Positions 36,647 through 45,567 of a stretch of DNA of 64,000 bases are shown here, one piece after another (the stretch's first letter is position 1; every line of letters begins with the position of its first letter). The position numbers and the translations under genes were made by a program. Source of the DNA: Acidobacteriota bacterium (GTDB lineage: Bacteria > Acidobacteriota > Terriglobia > Terriglobales > Acidobacteriaceae); assembly GCA_021846985.1 (NCBI GenBank), contig JAJZVX010000013.1, positions 30,879-94,878 on the forward strand, given 5' to 3'. The notes below the pieces were generated by a model. That model had not been told where the DNA came from, did not search any database, and worked only from the letters and a program-made list of their open reading frames with translations.

Positions 36647-37690
36647 ATGCCGGTGAAACCGCCCACAGAACGCGCGACCTTCGGGTTGCTGCCCGAGCCG
36701 GAAGCCAGGCCCGCCTCGTTTATCACCAGCATCGTGATCAACGGCGCGATGCTGGGGTTTGTGCTCTATATCGGAGCCACAGCGCGTCACGCATTGCAGC
36801 ATCACCAGTTCGAGCAGACCACGCTGATTGTACCCGACCGGCCGCAGCCGCAATCGAAAGTGAAGACGCCACCACCGCCCAAATTGCCGGAGCCGCCGAA
36901 GATGCCGGAAGTGAAGCTGGAGGCGCCCAAGATCAAGATGCCGCAGCCGGAACCGAAGCCGGACCTGAAACCGATTGAGATGGAAGCCAAGCTGACGGCG
37001 CCGGTGATCAAGACGCCCAAGGTGGCGATTGTGGAAGCCCCGCAACCGAAGGCCGCGCTGGCCACGCCAATGCCGGCGCAGACGCCGCAGATGAAGGCGT
37101 CCACGGCGCGGGTGCACTTCGGGCAGCTTTACGGAGTAACGCCCAACCCGAACGCGACACGGCCGGCGACGGTCGCGGCGATTGGCAATCCCTATGGGGG
37201 AATGCGAGGTGCGGCGATTGCGCCTCATGGCGTGGTGGGATCAACGGGGATCGGCAACGGGATCAAGGCCGATCCAAACGCGGGCATGGGTGGACGAGTG
37301 GCCGCAGCGGGGATTCCGGGCGAGGCCGCCGGATACGGGGGTACGCACGGACGAGTGGCCGCGGCGGGGATTCCAGGGATGACGGCCACGGCGGCCGCAC
37401 CGCGCATGCAGGAGAAGCCCGCCTTCACGAATCTGGAAGTGCTGTCGAAGCCGCCGGTGCAATACACGTCCGAGGCGCGGCGGCTGCGAGTGCAGGGCGA
37501 CGTGGTTCTGCGGGTAACGTTTACGGCGCAGGGCCAGGTGGTGGTGCAGGGGGTGGTGCACGGGCTGGGACACGGACTGGACGAAGAGGCTCAACGGGTG
37601 GCGGAACAAATCCGCTTCCGTCCGGCCACGCGCAACGGGCAACCGATCGACACAACCACGAACATCGTCATTACCTTTCAACTGGCGTAG
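36647..37690 (+). CDS. TonB-family energy-transducing protein
   Basis: The 347-residue protein has a single N-terminal membrane span (about 24-45, SFITSIVINGAMLGFVLYIG). A long Pro/Lys-rich periplasmic linker follows (PPPPKLPEPPKMPEVKLE), then a C-terminal TonB domain (about 265-347: YTSEARRLRVQGDVVLRVTF, ending NIVITFQLA). It would couple proton motive force from ExbBD to outer-membrane receptors; no exbBD is nearby. The linker holds a near-exact internal duplication, GRVAAAGIPG, about 57 bases apart (37290-37380). ATG at 36647 is chosen because it directly precedes the membrane anchor. Confidence 0.82.
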   Translation: MPVKPPTERATFGLLPEPEARPASFITSIVINGAMLGFVLYIGATARHALQHHQFEQTTLIVPDRPQPQSKVKTPPPPKLPEPPKMPEVKLEAPKIKMPQPEPKPDLKPIEMEAKLTAPVIKTPKVAIVEAPQPKAALATPMPAQTPQMKASTARVHFGQLYGVTPNPNATRPATVAAIGNPYGGMRGAAIAPHGVVGSTGIGNGIKADPNAGMGGRVAAAGIPGEAAGYGGTHGRVAAAGIPGMTATAAAPRMQEKPAFTNLEVLSKPPVQYTSEARRLRVQGDVVLRVTFTAQGQVVVQGVVHGLGHGLDEEAQRVAEQIRFRPATRNGQPIDTTTNIVITFQLA

Positions 37691-37797
37691 CATCGAGGCA
37701 GGACGCCGGAAACCCGGGCGGCCACCTAAAACGGGCCGGCGAACAGGGAGCAGGCGGCCCCAAGAACGACGCGGAAGAATCCACCTAGGAGCATGGA

Positions 37798-39552
37798 ATG
37801 ACTTTTCGGAAGACGCCTCTCACCTTGCTGACGATGCTGATGGCGTTGTCCTGCGCGTACGCAAAGAAGCAGCCGAAGTACGAGCAGGGCCATCCTCTGA
37901 CACCGGCGCAGGCCGCCCTGGTGCAAAAGGCCATTGTGCGGGAGAAGGTGCTGATCAGGGATATTCAGCAGCGCACCCCCCTGGTGGAGACCTACATTCA
38001 GAACATCAAACCGGACGTGAAGCTCTACCAGGTGCCGGTGCAGGACACGTACATGCTGAGCCGGGTGGACTTCGGGAAAGGGTTCTTTGACAAGCCGTAC
38101 GAGCCGCGGTCGGCGGCCAAGCACGGCTTCTTCAAACAGTCGGTATCGGCGATGGCCAACCTGACTCATCTGCTGCGGCTGGATACGCACTTTACCTACA
38201 ACCCGCTGGGATTTACGGAGATGATGTTTCTGGATCCCTCGGGCTTTGACACGCAGCATTACGCTTTCAGCTTTGTGCGGCGGGAGTTTCTGGGCACGGT
38301 GCGGACATGGGTGTACGACGTGCATCCCAAGGTGAACGGAATGGGCCGTTTTTACGGCCGCGTGTGGATCGAGGATCAGGGCGGAAACATTGTGCGCTTC
38401 AACGGCACGTACACGGCTCCGCGCTCGGAGGGCGATTCGCGCTACTACTTCCACTTCGATAGCTGGCGGATGAACGTGCAGCCGGGGATCTGGCTTCCGG
38501 TGGAAGTGTATGTGGAAGAGACGGAGCGGATCGAAGGCAACAAGTCGGTGGGTCTGAAGGCGCAGACACGATTCTGGGGCTACTCGCTGAAGCTGCCCAC
38601 GCGGGAGAGCGAGAACGTAAGCGTGAAGGTGGACGATGCGGTGGACCGCAGCGACGACTCGCAGGACGTGGGCCCACTGGAGGCGACGCGCGCCTGGGTT
38701 GCGCAGGCGGAAAACAACGTGATCGACCGGCTGGTAGAGGCCGGTCTGGTGGCGCCACTGAATCCAGGCGGCTACGAGAGCCGGGTTCTGGATCAGATTG
38801 TGATCAACCTGGCGGTGCCCAACAATCTGGCGTTTACCGACCCGGTACACTGCCGGGTGCTGCTGACGGACACGGTGGAAGCCACGACGGTGGGCAACAC
38901 CATTCTAATGAGCAAGGGCCTGGTGGACACTCTGCCCAACGAGGAGTCGATTGCGTCAGTGGTGGCGCTGGAACTGGCGCACATCGCGCTGGGGCACCAC
39001 ATCGACACGCGCTACGCATTCAACGACCGGCTGCTGTTCCCCGACGAGGCGACCTTCCAGCGAATCGATATGTACCACTCCGATGTGGACGACACCACGG
39101 CCGCCAGGAAGGCGATGCAGTATCTGGAAGCGTCGATGTACAAGGACAAGATGGCGTCGGCGGGGCTGTACTGGGAACAGTTGGCGGAGCGGGGCAAGGA
39201 ACTGAAGGCGATGAACACGCCGAAGCTGGGCGACTCCATGCTGAAAGCGGACGGGACGCCATGGATGGACCAGTTGGCGCGGATGGCGCCCAAGATCAAC
39301 TGGGACGACCTGACGCAGATTCCGGCGCTGCCGCTGGGAAGCTGGCTGAAGACCGACCCCTGGGACGACAAAGTCTACATGCTGAACGCCAAGCGGTATG
39401 CGCCGATGAACGCGCGGGACAAGATGCCGTTTGAGGTGACGCCGATCTTCTTCAAGCTGCGGCGATACGACGTATCGAAGCTGACCGCGCCGGCGACGCC
39501 CGCACAGAACGGCGGCGAGACGAGCGGCACTTCGAATCCACCCGCGCAATAG
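37798..39552 (+). CDS. Secreted M48-like protein with a degenerate HExxH site
   Basis: The 584-residue protein has a signal peptide (cleavage after about 22, AYA-KK). A long N-terminal domain without clear family (about 30-300) follows. The M48-like segment from about 330 reads VALELAHIALGHHID (389-403). Where M48 peptidases have HExxHxxxGHH, the first zinc His is Leu391; E392, H395, H400 and H401 remain. Zinc binding is probably lost or altered, so it may be a pseudoprotease. It sits 107 bases after the TonB-type gene, on the same strand. A TAGGAG ribosome-binding site precedes it. Confidence 0.7.
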   Translation: MTFRKTPLTLLTMLMALSCAYAKKQPKYEQGHPLTPAQAALVQKAIVREKVLIRDIQQRTPLVETYIQNIKPDVKLYQVPVQDTYMLSRVDFGKGFFDKPYEPRSAAKHGFFKQSVSAMANLTHLLRLDTHFTYNPLGFTEMMFLDPSGFDTQHYAFSFVRREFLGTVRTWVYDVHPKVNGMGRFYGRVWIEDQGGNIVRFNGTYTAPRSEGDSRYYFHFDSWRMNVQPGIWLPVEVYVEETERIEGNKSVGLKAQTRFWGYSLKLPTRESENVSVKVDDAVDRSDDSQDVGPLEATRAWVAQAENNVIDRLVEAGLVAPLNPGGYESRVLDQIVINLAVPNNLAFTDPVHCRVLLTDTVEATTVGNTILMSKGLVDTLPNEESIASVVALELAHIALGHHIDTRYAFNDRLLFPDEATFQRIDMYHSDVDDTTAARKAMQYLEASMYKDKMASAGLYWEQLAERGKELKAMNTPKLGDSMLKADGTPWMDQLARMAPKINWDDLTQIPALPLGSWLKTDPWDDKVYMLNAKRYAPMNARDKMPFEVTPIFFKLRRYDVSKLTAPATPAQNGGETSGTSNPPAQ

Positions 39553-39689
39553 GCCCAGGCGAAGGATCTGTCCGCCGGGCAGCGAGCGAAAAAGCGCCCG
39601 GCGGATAGGGCTTCCGCCGACGGCCTTGCGCACAAGAATCCCGATACAGGCGCATTGACCCTCCCCCGGATTGGAAGTAGCACGCGCAC

Positions 39690-40328
39690 ATGAAAAGATC
39701 TGCTGTGTTGTTTTGCATTTTGCTGCTCTCTGGAACCGCAGGGGTACGCGCGCAGGTGGCGCCCTCGGCGACCGGGAGACATCTGTCCGTGACCGCGGGC
39801 GGCATGGCCTCGCTGTTTCAGCCCGACTTTCAGGGCGACTGGGCGGCGGAGACGACGCCGGCCTCGCCGTGCTACAGCATCTCGGTATGCGCGCCGGTGG
39901 CCAACACCAGCGCCAACGGCCTGTTTGGGGTGGGCGCGTACGTGGACGTGCGTTTTACGCGCTGGATCCAGATCGAGGCTGAGGGGCGCTGGCTGCGCTT
40001 CAACGAGTTCCAGCACATTCGCCAGGACAACTACCTGATCGGGCCGCGGGTGCCGATCCGCAGCTTCTGGAAGGCAACGGTGTATGGCAAGGCGCTGGTG
40101 GGCTACGGAAAGATGGACCTGGGCCTGTATCCGGGGCTGTGCAGCGGCGTTTGCGAGGCCACAGGGCGCTTTACGGCCACGGCATTTGGCGGTGGGGCCG
40201 ATATTCATCTCAACAAGCGATTCACCTTCCGCGCCATCGACGCGGAGTACCAGTACTGGCCGCAGTGGGGCAACTCTTCGCTGAAGCCCTACGGCGTAAG
40301 CATGGGGTTTGGGTACCGGATCTTCTGA
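39690..40328 (+). CDS. Outer-membrane beta-barrel protein
   Basis: The 212-residue protein has a signal peptide ending near VRAQV. Alternating amphipathic strands follow (FGVGAYVDVRFTRWIQIEAE, RFTFRAIDAEYQYW), with a C-terminal GFGYRIF ending in Phe as outer-membrane barrels do. It resembles the OmpA/opacity-like eight-strand porin fold common in acidobacteria. The four cysteines (PCYSISVCA; LCSGVCE) are unusual for a small barrel. It is the last gene before a convergent terminator. Confidence 0.7.
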   Translation: MKRSAVLFCILLLSGTAGVRAQVAPSATGRHLSVTAGGMASLFQPDFQGDWAAETTPASPCYSISVCAPVANTSANGLFGVGAYVDVRFTRWIQIEAEGRWLRFNEFQHIRQDNYLIGPRVPIRSFWKATVYGKALVGYGKMDLGLYPGLCSGVCEATGRFTATAFGGGADIHLNKRFTFRAIDAEYQYWPQWGNSSLKPYGVSMGFGYRIF

Positions 40329-40359
40329 GGCGGACGGAAGCCGCATAAGCGCACCAACT

Positions 40360-40389
40360 GAAGGGCCGCTCCGATCGGAGCGGCCCTTC
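40360..40389. terminator. 30-base perfect palindrome, convergent terminator
   Basis: A 30-base perfect inverted repeat (left arm GAAGGGCCGCTCCGA) lies between the barrel gene and ftsH, which converge. No long U tract follows on either strand. It probably stops transcription in both directions. Confidence 0.65.
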
Positions 40390-40411
40390 GCTGTCTGGCT
40401 GGGCGGCGCGG

Positions 40412-42334
<1,923 letters not shown>

Positions 42335-42558
42335 CAGGATCCCTCTTTCCCGGCGGGGGAGTCCGCTCGGAGGAGTTGCAACACCACCCGCTTCCTTTTC
42401 TTAGACGCTGGAACCTTCCCTCGCGTCACAGAAAGTACACGGCACCCTTGCGACAGGGGCAAATGCCCGGCGCAGGGATGAACAGTAACTAGGATTGTAC
42501 GCCGAAGAGCGGCCAAGTTTCAGCAAGTAAGACGATGCAGGGATTGAATTTTCTGCAT

Positions 42559-43995
42559 TTAGGCTTGGGGCGCCGGGGGAGAAAGGGGAGGTATGACCGG
42601 CGCGGCCGAGGCCAAATCGAGGATGACGGCATGGATGATGAGGCCGGGTTCGGGTTCGAGTTCGACGCCGCGCATCCAAAGGATACGGCCGTCGAGTTCA
42701 AGGACGGGCCAGACCCTCCTGGCAGTGCCGGTAACCCGCATTCGTTCAAGGACTTCCTTCACTTTTTTAGGGGCCTGGGAGTAGCGAATGCGAACACGGT
42801 CGCCGGGTCTCCAGTTGCGCAGGGTGGCAAGCCGGTGGACGATCTGGTCCTGGCCTGGGTTCTGGAGAGAGAGGGTCAGATGCAGAGCGAAGGCGGGAGC
42901 AGTGACTGCGCCGGGGATGGCGACCGTGTATGCGGGAATGGACTCGCTTCCCTGCTCAGAGGCGGCTTCGCGGGCAGCTGGCGCGGGCGCCAGGGAAAGG
43001 CGCAGTTCGCGGGGGGTGCGCTCGGCAAGCAGTCCGTGCGCGAGCTCGCGCTTCTGGCCGGCCTTGCCGCCGAGGGCCAAATGGCGCAGAGCCTCGGTGG
43101 CGGCAAAGTCGGGAGCGGCGCCGAGTTGCAGCGCCGCATGACGCAGCAGACGGCGCTGCACGGCAGCAGGGAGCGCGGCCAGGCGGGTAACGTCGAGAGC
43201 CAGCGCCTCAGCCGCAGCGCGGCCGCCGCCGCGGATGGGGCGTCCGGCAAGGATATGCTGCGGGGCGAGGCGGGCCAGCTCGGCCTGCCACCAGTCCTCT
43301 TCGTCGCGGGCCAGCGCGGCCATCTGAGCCAGGTGCTCGCGCAGGCGCGGGTTCCAGGACTCCAGTTGCGGCAACAGCTCGTGACGAATACGGTTGCGCG
43401 TAAAGGTGAGATGGCGGTTGGAGGAGTCCTCGCGCCAGGTTTGCCCCATGGATTGAAGATAGACCTCCACTTGGGCGCGCGTGGCGGCGAGCAGAGGGCG
43501 CAGGATGCGGCCCTCAGGAAAAACGACCACAGGATGGATGCCTGAGAGGCCCTCAGTCCACGCGCCGCGCAGGAACTTGGCCACTACGGTTTCGGCCTGG
43601 TCGTCGAGGGTGTGGGCGGTGGCGATGGCATCAAGCGGCGTCTCGGCCAGAAGCTGACGAAACCAGGAGTAGCGCAGATGGCGAGCCGCTTCCTCGATGG
43701 TCTGGTTGTTTTTTTGGGCTTCGGCAGCGGTGTCAACGCGGGCCTCGTGGAATGGCAGCCCTAGCTCAGCGGCCAGCGCGCGGGCAAACTCGAGATCGGC
43801 GCCGGCTTCCGCGCCGCGCAGGCCGTGGTGAAGGTGGGCGGCATGGAGGACGAGACCAAGTCCCGCTGCGCATTGGTGGAGGACGCGCAGCAGGGCCACG
43901 GAGTCCGCGCCGCCGGAAAGGCCAACAGCAAGACGCAGGCCGGGACGGAGCAATCCGGTATCGATGGGAAGCGGAGTGGAGCGCGACGGGCGCAT
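42559..43995 (-). CDS. tilS: tRNA(Ile)-lysidine synthase TilS
   Basis: The enzyme converts C34 of tRNA-Ile2 (CAU) to lysidine so that it reads AUA. The 478-residue product has the PP-loop SGGADS (27-32), the HHxxRG-like AHLHHGLRGAEA, ATAHTLDDQAETV, and a C-terminal domain with WRPGDRVRIRYSQAPKKVKE. Length is normal. The upstream 104 bases are shared with divergent ispD. Confidence 0.93.
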   Translation of the reverse strand: MRPSRSTPLPIDTGLLRPGLRLAVGLSGGADSVALLRVLHQCAAGLGLVLHAAHLHHGLRGAEAGADLEFARALAAELGLPFHEARVDTAAEAQKNNQTIEEAARHLRYSWFRQLLAETPLDAIATAHTLDDQAETVVAKFLRGAWTEGLSGIHPVVVFPEGRILRPLLAATRAQVEVYLQSMGQTWREDSSNRHLTFTRNRIRHELLPQLESWNPRLREHLAQMAALARDEEDWWQAELARLAPQHILAGRPIRGGGRAAAEALALDVTRLAALPAAVQRRLLRHAALQLGAAPDFAATEALRHLALGGKAGQKRELAHGLLAERTPRELRLSLAPAPAAREAASEQGSESIPAYTVAIPGAVTAPAFALHLTLSLQNPGQDQIVHRLATLRNWRPGDRVRIRYSQAPKKVKEVLERMRVTGTARRVWPVLELDGRILWMRGVELEPEPGLIIHAVILDLASAAPVIPPLSPPAPQA

Positions 43996-44099
43996 CCCAA
44001 AATGATAAGCCGGGAAGGGCGACGGTGCGGCAAGCGAGGGGAAACGCCTGCCGGCGCGGCTGCCCCTGGAGGTGTGTACCGTTGTATACTCCAGCGGGT

Positions 44100-44801
44100 A
44101 TGCAAGTATTTGCGATTCTTCCTGCCGCGGGACTGGGAACCAGAATGGCCGGCCCGCAGCCCAAGCAGTTTCTGGCCCTCGCCGGGGTTCCGATTCTGAT
44201 TCATTCGCTGCGCGCCTTTGCCGCGGTGAAGCGAGTGACGGCGATTTATGTTGCCGTGCGCAAGACCGAGATGGAGCGCGTGGAGGCCCAGATTGCGGAG
44301 TACGGATTTGCGGGCCGGGTGCGCGTAGTGGAAGGCGGCGACCACCGGCAGGATTCGGTGGCCCGTGCGCTGGCGGCGGTGCCCGCCGAGGGCGACGACC
44401 TTGTGCTGGTGCACGACGCGGTGCGTCCCCTGATCGACGCAGCCACCATTGAGCGCACCATCGACGCCGTGATCGAGCACGGCGCGGCCATTGTGGGTCT
44501 GCCGGCGGTGGACACCATCAAGCAGGTGGAGCGGACCGCGCATGGCGCCGTGATCACATCGACGATTCCGCGCGAGTTCGTGGTGCTGGCGCAGACGCCG
44601 CAGGGTTTCCGCTACGGGCTGCTGCAGAAGGCCTTTGCCGAGGCCACAGCGGATGGCTTTGTGGGCACCGACGAAGCCTCAGTGGTGGAGCGGGCGGGGC
44701 TGCCGGTGGCCGTGGTGCACGGCTCACAGGTTAATGTGAAGATTACCCAGCCGGGCGACCTGGAGTTAGCGGAGTTTTACCTGAAACAGCGCGCCGGCTG
44801 A
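44100..44801 (+). CDS. ispD: 2-C-methyl-D-erythritol 4-phosphate cytidylyltransferase
   Basis: The second committed enzyme of the MEP isoprenoid pathway transfers CMP to MEP. The 233-residue product has the nucleotide-binding PAAGLGTRM with following PKQFLALAG, VHDAVRPL, and TPQGFRYGLL. ATG at 44100 is chosen. TATACT at 44085-44090 lies so close that the transcript may have almost no leader. A longer in-frame extension would run back into tilS antisense and is rejected. ispF follows after 27 bases. Confidence 0.94.
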   Translation: MQVFAILPAAGLGTRMAGPQPKQFLALAGVPILIHSLRAFAAVKRVTAIYVAVRKTEMERVEAQIAEYGFAGRVRVVEGGDHRQDSVARALAAVPAEGDDLVLVHDAVRPLIDAATIERTIDAVIEHGAAIVGLPAVDTIKQVERTAHGAVITSTIPREFVVLAQTPQGFRYGLLQKAFAEATADGFVGTDEASVVERAGLPVAVVHGSQVNVKITQPGDLELAEFYLKQRAG

Positions 44802-44828
44802 ATCGAGGCACGGAGACCCAGTCGGATC

Positions 44829-45446
44829 ATGAGTACACGCATTGGATTTGGCTACGACTCGCATGTTTTCAAGCCCGGCGTGCCGTTGCGCATCGGCGGG
44901 ATGACGCTGGATCACCCGGAGGGACTGGCCGGGCACTCTGACGGCGACGTGGTGCTGCACGCGATTACCGATGCGCTGCTGGGCGCCGTGGCCGCGGGCG
45001 ACATCGGGAGCTTTTTTCCGCCGGGCGATCCGCGCTGGAAGAATGCGGATTCGGCGGTGTTCATCAGCCTGGCGCTGGAAGAACTGTTGCACGCCGGCTA
45101 TCACATTCTGAACGTGGACGTAACCATGATTCTGGCGGCGCCGAAGATTGCGCCCATCGCGCCGGAGATGCGGGAGCGCATTGCCGACCTGCTGCGCATC
45201 GACGTGGGCAAGGTGAGCGTGAAGGCCAAAACGCCGGAGGGGCTGAACCTGGATCACGTGGCGCAGTGCCACGCGGTGGCGCTGGTGGAGCGGATTCCGG
45301 AGTCCGAAGAAGTGAAGAGCATGAGCGCGGTGATCGAGAGCCAGCGTCAGCTTGAAGACGTGGTGGAGGATCTGCTCAGCTCCGTACACGGCATCCCGAA
45401 GAAGCGGACCATCGCGCCTCTGTACGATACGGACGATATTACTTAA
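44829..45446 (+). CDS. ispF: 2-C-methyl-D-erythritol 2,4-cyclodiphosphate synthase with C-terminal extension
   Basis: The enzyme makes MEcPP from CDP-ME 2-phosphate. The metal site and fold motifs are present: GYDSHVF near 8-14, and HSDGDVVLHAITDALLGA with the zinc His residues. The usual GFTGRGEGIA element near the C-terminus is replaced by GLNLDHVAQCHAVALV. The 205-residue chain runs about 45 beyond the normal 160 (ending RTIAPLYDTDDIT). Fusion with ispD is common in other phyla; here they are separate, adjacent genes. Confidence 0.9.
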   Translation: MSTRIGFGYDSHVFKPGVPLRIGGMTLDHPEGLAGHSDGDVVLHAITDALLGAVAAGDIGSFFPPGDPRWKNADSAVFISLALEELLHAGYHILNVDVTMILAAPKIAPIAPEMRERIADLLRIDVGKVSVKAKTPEGLNLDHVAQCHAVALVERIPESEEVKSMSAVIESQRQLEDVVEDLLSSVHGIPKKRTIAPLYDTDDIT

Positions 45447-45519
45447 GGGCAGGGGTTAGAGGGCAACGCAAAGCGCTCGGGATGGGATGCGGTTGATGGA
45501 TGCCTGCTGCTGAGACGTT

Positions 45520-45548
45520 GAGGGCCGGAGCGCAATGCTCCGGCCCTC
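45520..45548. terminator. Convergent terminator hairpin
   Basis: A 12-base perfect stem (GAGGGCCGGAGC with GCTCCGGCCCTC) and a 5-base loop lie between converging ispF and the beta-mannosidase gene. There is no strong U tract. Confidence 0.65.
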
Positions 45549-45567
45549 GGCCGTTTGGGGTTTGCGG

